DNA of 15,731 bases from Amoeboradix gromovi (taxonomy: Eukaryota; Sanchytriomycota; Sanchytriomycetes; Sanchytriales; Sanchytriaceae): assembly GCA_018985225.1 (NCBI GenBank), contig JADGIF010000181.1, forward strand, positions 1 to 15,731, in the 5' to 3' direction. Below are positions 7,820 to 14,969 of this stretch, in pieces. The stretch's first letter is position 1; each line of letters opens with the position of its first letter. Position numbers and translations under genes: made by a program. The notes beneath the pieces are model-generated. The model saw only the letters and a list, made by a program, of their open reading frames with translations. It was not told the origin of the DNA and made no database searches.

Positions 7820-8828
7820 GCGTAGTATATATATGAATCATTTTATCCATTCCTCCACTTGCAATCATATGCTCAGTTGGGTGGCAATCAACACACAAAA
7901 TCACTCCGTCGTGTGATTTAATCTCTTGAACTATTTGCTTCGATTGAAGGTTCCAGATGAGAATGCGAGCATCTTCGCTTCCAGACACAATGTATTTCCC
8001 ACCAGTAATTGAAAAGGTAGCATAAACGCAATATTTTTCATTCTTATGACCAGAATAGGTTTTCAAACATTTACCATTGTAAAAGTTCCAAAGCTGAAGC
8101 TGACTATCCAAAGTGCAGCTGAGTATGTACTTTCCATTTGGACTAAATTTGACAAAACTTACAGGAGAGCTTGATTCGTTTACAAGGGTCTTAATACATT
8201 GACCTGTTGAAACATCCCATACTCTTACTAACTGGTCATAACTTCCACTAACTAGTAAAGTACCATCTCGATTGAAATTAATTCCAGTAACAGGATCGCT
8301 ATGGGCTGGGAGAGTCTTCAAACATTCACCCTTTTCAGAGTCCCAAATTCTAATGGTTTCGTCAAAGCTACCGCTTGCAATGTAATTACCTTGTGGGGCA
8401 TAATTAACACAAAACACATAATGCGTGTGACCTCGGAGGATTTTAGAGGCTTGCAAAGATTCAGTATGAGTGGGTTCAAAAATACCATATATGCGGACAG
8501 TTTTATCATCAGATGCACTGCATAAATTGGAACTGTTTGGATGCCAATCGACGTCACTAATTCCTTGTGTATGGCCTTCCAATGTTTTAAATAGTGTGCC
8601 GTCAGTAGAATTCCACACCCTGATAGTCTTGTCCGAGGAAGAACTCGCAATCCATTTACCATCGGGACTGAACTTAACCGCACTAACAGATTTCTTATGA
8701 CCAGATAGTTTGAATTTGAAAGCATAATTTGGCGACGGTTCTAATTCCTCGATTTTCGATTTTTTGGATTCATTTACTTGCGGAGCTGTGCGCAAACTTC
8801 CTAATGGACTGTTTTTCTCTAATGTCAT
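7815..8828 (-). CDS. WDR5: WDR5/Swd3-family WD40 protein
   Basis: This 337-residue protein has seven WD40 repeats after a short, polar N-terminal tail (1-34). Strongly WDR5-like blocks are [20 protein letters not shown] (48-67), [20 protein letters not shown] (137-156), [19 protein letters not shown] (171-189) and [20 protein letters not shown] (254-273). WDR5 is the scaffold of COMPASS/MLL histone H3K4 methyltransferases in the nucleus. Residues matching the human arginine-binding (WIN) pocket appear kept: F139, F155, Y197 and C267, with Y269 where human has Phe. Blade 2 is unusual: its closing strand reads VRIYGIF instead of ending in WD, and a longer loop (about 116-128) precedes blade 3. 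The ATG at 8828 gives the usual family length. The end is formed by the palindrome shared with the acyltransferase. Confidence 0.95.
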   Translation of the reverse strand: MTLEKNSPLGSLRTAPQVNESKKSKIEELEPSPNYAFKFKLSGHKKSVSAVKFSPDGKWIASSSSDKTIRVWNSTDGTLFKTLEGHTQGISDVDWHPNSSNLCSASDDKTVRIYGIFEPTHTESLQASKILRGHTHYVFCVNYAPQGNYIASGSFDETIRIWDSEKGECLKTLPAHSDPVTGINFNRDGTLLVSGSYDQLVRVWDVSTGQCIKTLVNESSSPVSFVKFSPNGKYILSCTLDSQLQLWNFYNGKCLKTYSGHKNEKYCVYATFSITGGKYIVSGSEDARILIWNLQSKQIVQEIKSHDGVILCVDCHPTEHMIASGGMDKMIHIYTTQ

Positions 8829-9994
8829 AAATTCACGAGTTTGACCCTATCGGAATCTTCAAAACACGTGTACACAGAAGTACAAAGCCTGTACTAAACA
8901 ACTATTATCATTCGCACTAGGTAGTCTGCGGTTCTATTTTCTAGTAGAATCTCCTGGGAAATATCTAGGAGATATAATGGTAAGATTTGGAATAACTATG
9001 TGTTTGCATAGTTTGGTTAGTCTTTCTACATAAATTTTTACACTTTTTTTATAGATTTTTACTAGATGCTTTCGTTTTTGCGACAGAACTTATGAAAATG
9101 GCCAAATACAACTTGAGATTTTTGCTTTGAGACTGTCTCGTGACAGTGGTCAATTTAAGCTATGTTACTTTCAAGTTTTTTGTTCCCGTTACTATGGGCA
9201 CAACATGGATGTCCCACTCAAAGACTGCCACGGCTCACGGGTCCAAAATCACAGATAACCTCTCTATTAGGTACTGCTGAATGTTAGCTGACATTATTCT
9301 TTCTGGTGTACAGCCGAATAATTGCTTTTTCCCGCGAATATCTATCTGCGAGAATTCCTCATTAAAAGTCTTGATTTCCTAGGATATCGAGAATTTCCAC
9401 ATAGAAATAACGACGTTAGTTTTTCCATCAGTGATTGCTCATGCTTTCACTACCTTCGGAGGGGATTCAATATGGATGAATATACTTTGAGTAAATGTTC
9501 TTTGATTCCATATGGTCTCTTTCTATCTTCAAACAACAATTTGTACATTAGTAGCTCTCCAAATTGTTTTTCTTTAGAGTACACACTTGTACATATTTAA
9601 CCAGTAAGTACTAAACTTCGGTGTTTTTCCACCGTCTAACACTTAAACATCAAGTTCTACTTGAATGCCTAATGAGATAGTGTTGCCATATTCATTGCGA
9701 CTTTACTTCATAAACTACTTATCATTGGTCAATTATTGAACGATTGTAAATATATCCGATCATGTTTCTCCGCGAGATAATAGTATATCTTCTTATGGCT
9801 ATTCTCCCTTAGATTTTTCGCGGGCTTGATGACTCTATACATGACCTGAGTACAATAGGTAAAGTGATCTTCAGGACAAAGACAGGCAGCCACATGGTAC
9901 AAGGCACGTAGCACACATGCTACTAACAACAGCAGAGGTTATGAATGGTACCAGCGCGGCAAACCCGGGCAATATCCTAGGGAAAGTGGCTCAG
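8829..9994. other. Gene-poor transition zone
   Basis: No recognised gene lies between WDR5 and the first retrotransposon fragment. Open frames at 9322-9600 (+, 92 codons, no ATG at its start) and 9729-9929 (-, 66 codons) translate to sequences I cannot place and may be chance. An inverted repeat ATCTCCT (8949-8955) and AGGAGAT (8967-8973) with an 11-nt loop lies immediately before a possible ATG at 8977. The first part of the zone should contain the WDR5 promoter. Confidence 0.4.
8977..9258 (+). CDS. Candidate small spliced gene, unknown product
   Basis: An ATG at 8977 is followed directly by GTAAGA, a good splice donor. A T-rich acceptor TTTTTTTATAG ends at 9054. Removing 8980-9054 (75 nt) joins the ATG to an open frame of 67 codons ending in TAA at 9256-9258. 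The product would be a 68-residue, Cys- and Arg-rich protein beginning M-I-F-T-R-C-F-R-F-C-D-R-T-Y. I do not recognise it. An intron directly after the start codon is common in fungal ribosomal-protein genes, but this is not a ribosomal protein I know. Against it, frames of this length occur by chance in this window, and no clear branch point is visible. The frame may also be a decayed exon. It would be divergent from WDR5. Confidence 0.25.
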
Positions 9995-10569
9995 TCACAT
10001 TGGGGCACTATGAGTTTACCTGAGACTGTTAAAGCTTCTTGTCATGCAATTCGGCCTAAAGACAGTGCCTGCAACATAAAAAAGAATGATGGATAGGCTG
10101 CTAGCATGAACCGACAAGGATGTGTTGGTCTATGGTGAGACAACACATGATGTACTAGAGGTGTCAGGAAGACTCTTTGAGCGGCTTGGCCGAGCTGACC
10201 TAAACTTGAGGGCTAAGAAGTGTTCTATTGGCCACAGCTCGATTGAGTACCTTGGATACATTGTCAGCGATAAGGGTATCCTATCACACACAATGTCAAG
10301 GCGATCTCAGAGATGACAGATCTAGGTAAAGTCATACAGCTCAGAAGATTTCTAGCGATGACATCCTATTACAGAAACTTCATATATGGCTTCTTGATGG
10401 TTCTGAAGCCATTGACTGAACTAAATTCAAAGAAAGTCAAGTTCATCCGGAACGCACGACAAAGCAAGGCGTATGCTCAGTTGAAGCAAGCTTTGTGTGA
10501 ATCACGTGTCTTTGCAAAACTTGATTACACGGCACCGTTTGTCATATACCCGGATGCAAGCAGCGCCGG
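9995..10569 (+). pseudogene. Ty3/gypsy reverse transcriptase to RNase H fragment, plus strand
   Basis: Reading across stops and one frameshift (near 10290), the plus strand gives consecutive RT motifs: GHYEFT (from about 10003), FGLKT-PAT, RMMDRLL, VLVYGETTHDVLEVSGRLF, KKCSIGHSSIEYLGYIVSDK, then LRRFLAMTSYYRNFI and KPLTELNSKKVKF. It ends in the first RNase H strand, FVIYPDASSAG. The RMMDRLL to VLVY spacing is too short and no YxDD remains at the expected place, so about ten residues around the catalytic site seem deleted. Several TGA/TAA codons interrupt it. It breaks at 10569, where a minus-strand integrase begins. Its left end has no Gag or protease, so it is a truncated, dead copy. Confidence 0.85.
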
Positions 10570-10655
10570 ACATCCATGTACACACGCTCTTGTATGTCAA
10601 GTGGCTCTCTTATGGATATCTCACTGTGTCTCTTACCAAACCGTTTGCAATTAAT
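10570..10655. repeat. 86-bp direct repeat, copy 1
   Basis: The 86 bases are identical to 15646-15731 in the same orientation. On the minus strand they encode part of an integrase, from the second Cys of the zinc-binding CxxC (NCKRFGKR) to the first catalytic Asp region (ERVYMD). The match stops exactly where this copy meets the plus-strand RT fragment. The right limit of the match is unknown because copy 2 reaches the window end. Confidence 0.97.
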
Positions 10656-10800
10656 GCAAGCCGTTCACTTTTTAAAATACTGCTCAATGGTCTTCCTAAA
10701 CGATGGAAACCATTAGCTTCGTAGATTACAGCAGGTCGTCTTGATGCCACCGTGAGCTGCTACCTCGCTTTCCTGATCACCAACTTCACCAAATGGCTAA
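10570..10800 (-). pseudogene. Integrase N-terminal zinc-binding region (element 1)
   Basis: Minus-strand frames give HLVKLVIRKAR, then after a frameshift EVAAHGGIKTT, WFPSFRKTIEQYFKK, and TACINCKRFGKR. These are the typical blocks of a Ty3/gypsy integrase zinc finger: the A-H-G-G-x-K-T histidine, the W-x-P tryptophan and the CxxC (10658-10647). The first zinc histidine seems replaced by Arg. In-frame stops fall before WFP and before TAC. The fragment ends at the first catalytic Asp region (ERVYMD) at 10570. Confidence 0.8.
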
Positions 10801-10939
10801 AAACAACTAGCTTTGTTATCTCAATATCATGACCTAGTCTATATACCAGTCCATCCATTACTGCAAAAGGTCCTTTCATGTCTTGAAGTATCCGATTTGT
10901 ATGGGATCCTTCTTTTGATGCTTCCTCCAGTTGATTTTC

Positions 10940-11540
10940 TCAAAGACCAGCGGGCTTACTTATCACCACTTCTACCTTTGACTTCTTTGCTCTAGTAGTA
11001 TATGAGTCTGTAGTGAAATCTCTTTCAATTTTATTTGCTGCTACTTTTATAACACTATTGTAATCAGTAACTACATCTCTACTTAGACAGTTAGCTACTG
11101 GGCTGCTACCCTTTCCATACGATACTTGGAAGTCGAAATGTTGCAGGAACAATTGCCATCGAGAAAGTCTTCATTTCTGCCTGTGCTTCATAAGCCATCG
11201 TAGATTGCAGTCATCTGTGAAAACAGCTACTTGTTCGCCATAGAAGTATGGCTAGATTGTGTCAAGGCCGTACACAACAGAAATGCAATTTTCTCTCAAG
11301 TGGCATACTTGACTTCTGCAGGTGTTGATGTCCTTGATGAGATCCACACTGGCTGCTCACCTCATGTTAGTACCGCATAGACACCATAACTACTCAGATT
11401 ATTAAATTTTGCAGATGGCACACTATAGTCTGGAATGCTTTAGCATTGGAGACTCACTAAAGAACTCTTCCGCTTGTCAATACTTTCTGACATTCATCCG
11501 ACAATTGAAACCCTGCATTCGTTGATATTAGCTTGAACTA
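10940..11540 (-). pseudogene. RNase H domain and linker (element 1)
   Basis: Successive minus-strand frames show SSYGVYAVLT, GEQPVWISSRTSTPAEVKYAT, VVYGLDTI, PYFYGEQVAVFTDDCNLRWL and LQHFDFQVSYGKGSSPVANC, then LSRD. These match the RNase H blocks TDAS, AEVxYAT-E, VxTDHxxLxWL and VADxLSR of gypsy elements. The first catalytic motif has lost its Asp (the TDA position reads NNL), and the last motif reads VANCLSRD, with Asn for Asp. At least three stops interrupt it. The 10940-11060 part is a basic linker toward integrase. Confidence 0.8.
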
Positions 11541-12400
11541 TGGATTTGCAGTACACGCAAAACTGATATACAAAGTTGCGATAGTATTATGAAATGCCGA
11601 GGTATCGTCAAACACCGCGCACAGTAGTTTTTGGTCGCATATCTTTGATTGCACTGACCTTTGCGTGGTCCACTTCAATACCCTTGTCACTGACAAAATA
11701 GGCAAGACGGCTGATGCGTTGATTTCAATACTGCACTCCTTTGATCTCCGCTTGAGAATTGAAGTCGTAAGCTTCATGAGCAGTGTGTCCATTACTTGAA
11801 GTAATTCTTCTATGCTACTTGCAAAGATGAGTATAACATCAAGATATATCAGCACGTTAGAAATGTTACCAACAAGTTTTTCCATCATTCTCTGGAATGT
11901 GGCAGGTGCAGTCTTCAACCCAGAAGGCATTTGCGAGTATCCAGCTTCCAGGTCTTGCTTTGCAAATTATTTAGCACCTTTCATCATTGACAGACACTTG
12001 TCCATCTTTGGTAATGTATACTCTCAGACTTGGTATGCTGGTGGTGTTTACGATAGTGCACAAAGAATCTCCTGATCCTATTAAGTTTAGGTACTAGTAC
12101 CACTGGAATAGCATAGCCAGATCGGCTCGGTCTGATTACACTAAATGACAGCATCTTGTCGATTTCTTCCTCAATACATCTCTCTGCCATACTCAACCGA
12201 TGGGGATTCGAACATGTTACTGTACCCTGAGTCACGATCAGATGCGCCACAGCTGTAGTTGTGGAAGCACATAGCCCTTCGTTTTCAAAATAGCCAAACA
12301 TATTCATGCTGTTTTGCGGACTTTTAAATCTCGTCTTTATTGGTATTAGACAAAGAAGGCTCAACATCGATTTCTTGAGCTGATACTTGGAAGATTTCAA
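11540..12400 (-). pseudogene. Reverse transcriptase (element 1), active site lost
   Basis: N-terminal RT blocks are visible in one frame: HRLSMAERCIEEEIDKML, SVIRPSRSGYAIPVVLVPK and HYRKHHQHTKSES. Motif A reads FAKQDLEAGYSQ, and it is joined directly to MPSGLKTAPATFQRMMEKL, so about 25-30 residues between them are deleted. The catalytic YxDD is YLDV (11846-11835), its second Asp changed to Val. Downstream, YFVSDKGIEVDHAKVSAIKD, RYLGIS and YYRNFV are in a shifted frame with TGA and TAA stops. The domain cannot polymerise. Confidence 0.88.
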
Positions 12401-12932
12401 TGCTCATGGAAATCTTTGCGATTAATAGGTCTAGCTCAATGTCAGAAGAGTAATAATTAGTAGATCTTTCACTAGTTTTGAAGTTTATCAGCTTTTCCTT
12501 GAACGCATCATTCAGATGAACTGCACCCAAATTAACTGGAGGCTTCTTTCTGCTACAGTTCAGTGAGATGAGCATGCCTGAGATCCATACTAGATTCTGG
12601 TCTTTGTCAAACCGAGTCTCCAGCTGGTCCTGTCCGTGGACATCCAACAAGTATTCTGGAACTAGCTCCTGGAACACTAGAACCTTGACTGGAACTGCTT
12701 CCATAGGCTTATGGAACTTCATCAGTATACTCACCATTCCAAGTGGCTCCACTCTCTTGTCTCCAACAAATATTACCCCAGGTGCCCTGACCTTTTTCAT
12801 TTCCTTTACGCCAGCTTCCTTATCACAGTTGAGTGAGATGCAGTTCGTATCTGCGCCGCTGTAGATGGTTACAGGAATACTTGTCGCTCCAACAATTGCT
12901 AGGACTGTTGATGACTTTCTGGTTCTAGTCAT
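12324..12932 (-). pseudogene. Retropepsin-like aspartic protease region (element 1)
   Basis: A 202-codon frame from an ATG at 12932 contains IPVTIYSGADTNCIS at residues 19-33, matching the D-[ST]-G-A-D-x-x-x-[IVL]-S active site of Ty3/gypsy proteases. The catalytic Asp position is Tyr (codon at 12863-12861), so the protease would be inactive. Further protease-like blocks are VIFVGDKRVEPLGMVSI and VPVKVLVFQELVPEYLLDVH. The rest (about residues 110-202) is an unassigned linker to RT. This is the longest uninterrupted frame left in the element. Confidence 0.78.
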
Positions 12933-12977
12933 CTAGGCTCCGTGTTCCAATACGTGATTGCACCTACTCGAGTAAAT

Positions 12978-13019
12978 CTGTAATCCTTTGCATAATGGCC
13001 CGGTTTGGCAATTGAAGCA
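12978..13019 (-). pseudogene. Broken CCHC zinc knuckle of Gag (element 1)
   Basis: The minus strand has CFNC in one frame (13019-13008) and GHYAKDY in another, exactly the two halves of a CFNC-x4-GH-x4-C nucleic-acid-binding knuckle. A small indel separates them, and the final Cys position reads Tyr. Its location between capsid-like sequence and protease is as expected for Gag. Confidence 0.7.
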
Positions 13020-13029
13020 TACTAATGTT

Positions 13030-13728
13030 TTCATAGACCGCAGCATACTGATAGGCATTCTTAGTGTCTCGGTATTCCTTTGAAGCAAGCTTACTCTTTG
13101 ATACTGTCACCATTCAATCCATGTGTAGAGATAGCCACTGCAAGACCTGTACTGATTAGCTCAAACTCTTTACCATGTCGCTCGCATGCCATATTGTTTA
13201 TACGACTCACCTTCTTTGACAAGGAGTGGTGGCATCCTGCGAACTTTCGGTTCTTTCCTTGTCGTGCATTGCAAGAGTCTTGGACGGACTTCATATAGGC
13301 ACCTGGTTCGCGAAACTTTCTTAACAGCAACTCTTAAGCTCCTCATACATGGAACTGTCTCCTTCTATGAGTACCATGAATGCTCAATCACGTACTCTAG
13401 CGACAACCACAAGGCCTTCTCAGGTGAGATTGAACGGTGTGGCTTTACTAGGAACTCTAACTGGTTTATCCACTTGTCCATGCTCATAGACTCGTTTCTG
13501 GTAAACTTGTCTCTGCATGCATTTATTATTTGCATCAAATCTTGTATATTAGCTGTTTTAATGGATTCTGATGGTAGTTGGTATTATTCCGGGTACCATT
13601 AAAGTTAATAGCTAAGGCGTTCTCTTTTACTGGCTCAAAGTTCCTTTGATTGTCTAAATGTTCCTCTTGTTGTGTTTCCTTGTTTCTTTCTGAGTGTTGC
13701 CAATGGGTTTTACTACAATCGCTACCAT
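13030..13728 (-). pseudogene. Gag remnant (element 1)
   Basis: A minus-strand ATG at 13728-13726 opens MVAIVVKPIGNTQKETRKHN, and the frame soon breaks. Open stretches continue as EHLDNQRNFEPVKENALAIN, then IQDLMQIINACRDKF, MDKWINQLEFLVKP, SPEKALWLSLEYVIEHSWYS and, in another frame, EFELISTGLAVAIS. The helical pattern and the position before the knuckle and protease support a capsid-type Gag. The primary sequence has no strong family signature, and at least three frame changes and several stops are present. The ATG as the Gag start is a guess from position. Confidence 0.6.
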
Positions 13729-14165
13729 TTTATGATCCTCAGTCGGATTTCGAAAAGTTTGGATAGAATGCGGCAAATTCGCCTTTGAAGTCATAGGTTG
13801 TTTATTGATTAAACCGCTCTCTTTTAATGCGACATTTTGCTATGATTGTCAGCGATATTAAACAGCTGCTTCATGATTGAACGTCATATCTTAGACCAAG
13901 CGTACACATCTGGTCTGATCAATATTAAATATCCCATTTGCATCTGATCACGCTGTTTATTCACCAATAAGAGAGCTGTTCTCATAACAGCGATCTCACC
14001 TTGGATACATTATTGCAGACAAATCATGGTTTTTGCTATTTATAAACTGCTTATTAGAAATAACCATTCTTGAAGACAAAATAATAAAATTTGAACATAT
14101 ATATAATCACTAAAGTAGTCTCTGAACGCGGCATCATACTCCTCACTTGAGGATCTCATCTATTC
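13729..14165. other. Presumed 5' leader/LTR zone of element 1, no intact gene
   Basis: On the minus strand this is just upstream of Gag, where a primer-binding site and long terminal repeat would be expected, but I could not recognise TG...CA ends or a convincing primer site. On the plus strand a short frame at about 13980-14025 reads RSHLGYIIADKSW with ELFS just before it, which looks like a scrap of another RT (the Y-L-G-Y-I-x-x-D-K block). Confidence 0.35.
13964..14025 (+). pseudogene. Possible scrap of a third RT copy
   Basis: The plus strand reads ELFS-stop-QRSHLGYIIADKSW, close to the C-ELF...YLGYIIADKG block that follows the RT thumb in gypsy elements. The same block in the other two copies reads LGYIVSDKG and YFVSDKG. 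Only about 20 codons are recognisable, so chance similarity is possible. Confidence 0.33.
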
Positions 14166-14468
14166 TCAAAAATATTTGATAATATCATTTTCTACCAGTT
14201 CTTCAACTGGTTCCATTGCACACTCTTCATAACCATTCCATTTAACCTCGTACATGAGGCAGTGCTGCTCCTGGTCATCATATCGCGCTCGCTGCACTCC
14301 TTTTTCTGTCGTCGAGTAATTCTTGAGCTCGATCTACAACCACGCTTTCGTTTTGTTCCGCATTATTTCTATAGCGTTATCCTTTTCAACTCCATTTTCC
14401 ATAACTGCTTTTCTTGATTTTGCATTACAACCAGAAAACGCATGTTTTCCTTTTGATAATTCGACTGC
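14166..14468 (-). pseudogene. Chromodomain-like fragment
   Basis: The minus-strand frame 14333-14166 ends RARYDDQEQHCLMYEVKWNG, followed by YEECAMEPVEELVENDIIKY-F-stop. This matches a chromodomain: the Y-x-V-K-W-x-G-Y core strand, the E-P-x-E-x-L turn and a C-terminal helix. The usual W before EP is Met, so one wall of the methyl-lysine cage may be lost. The frame continues upstream to 14468 with a TAG at 14336-14334, encoding a basic stretch (CNAKSRKAVMENGVEKDN). Chromoviruses carry a chromodomain at the integrase C-terminus, but here about 670 bases separate it from the nearest integrase. A decayed or spliced host chromodomain gene is the alternative. Confidence 0.6.
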
Positions 14469-14969
14469 TTACCTAACCATAGTAAAGAAGCTAGCTATGA
14501 AGGGTGCATTCGCAGCAATTGCATTTATAAAAATTCAGAGCTTATTATTTTGTTTCTCACCTGGAAATATTTGGATGTTCTTCGGCTTTTCAATTTCTCA
14601 ATCAGAAGATAGTTTGCCATGCGCTTTGCGCTGGCCTTTTCTGAGAGGTCGATGAAGTGCTGCAAGAACACCCATCATTCTGTATGAGCCTGTATTCGGT
14701 TGGATTAGGCTGATTTAGGCATCAGAACGGAGGAAGTACGAAAAGCGAAAGAGATATGTTAATTTTCGCTATATTTGAATTCTTAGTGTTTTTACGAGCC
14801 AAGATATTTTCAGAAGTTTTTTAAACTTTCTTGAGAATATTTTCGTAAGAATTACTTGTACATTTTGTATGTTCATATATAATTTTTTGAACTACTATTT
14901 AAATAAAATTTATTATTGTTTTATTTAAGCATTATTCACAGCTAATAAATATCCTTTCTGGATCTTCGA
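14469..14969. other. AT-rich zone between integrase 2 and the chromodomain fragment
   Basis: No recognised gene is present. A minus-strand open stretch of about 14680-14560 reads HFIDLSEKASAKRMANYLLI then EKLKSRRTSKYFQ. It is preceded by an acceptor-like TTCTTGCAG and followed by a donor-like CAG-GTGAGA, so it could be an exon of a spliced gene leading to the chromodomain. I could not find a consistent splice path. The plus-strand 110-codon frame here is probably the shadow of this. A perfect 10-bp stem TTAAATAAAA (14899-14908) / TTTTATTTAA (14919-14928) with a 10-nt loop lies in the most AT-rich part. Confidence 0.4.

Larger units (their letters stand above)
10570..13728 (-). mobile_element. 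Degenerate Ty3/gypsy retrotransposon, Gag to integrase N-terminus
   Basis: The minus strand shows the complete domain order of a Ty3/gypsy element: Gag (from about 13728), CCHC knuckle (about 13019-12978), aspartic protease (12932), reverse transcriptase (about 12230-11540), RNase H (about 11540-11070) and the integrase zinc-binding region (10800-10570). Integrase after RNase H, and RT most like Ty3/gypsy, exclude Ty1/copia. Every domain carries stops, frameshifts, deletions or lost catalytic residues, so it cannot be active. The integrase core is missing at 10570, where the sequence is fused to an inverted RT fragment. No long terminal repeat is identifiable in the window. The parts are described separately. 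Confidence 0.9.

Noticed and set aside
10735-10830. Plus-strand ITNFTKWLKTT resembling an integrase DYFTKW block
   Set aside because: The minus strand of the same bases reads a better and longer integrase zinc-binding region (AHGGIKTT, WFPSFRKTIE, CINC) that continues in order from RNase H, so the plus-strand likeness is coincidental.
12195-12240. tRNA-like B box (minus strand TGTTCGAATCCCC)
   Set aside because: No A box or foldable cloverleaf surrounds it, and the bases encode the conserved RT block HRLSMAER in frame.
13713-13727. Primer-binding-site-like TGGTAGCGATTG on the minus strand
   Set aside because: The bases before it do not end in CA as an LTR would, and the sequence is better explained as the first codons of Gag (MVAIV).
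14323-14655. Plus-strand 110-codon open frame
   Set aside because: It has no recognisable domain and lies opposite minus-strand frames that include the chromodomain-like fragment, so it is probably a shadow.
14899-14928. 10-bp AT-only hairpin as a functional terminator or origin
   Set aside because: The stem is made only of A and T in a very AT-rich stretch, where such inverted repeats are expected by chance.
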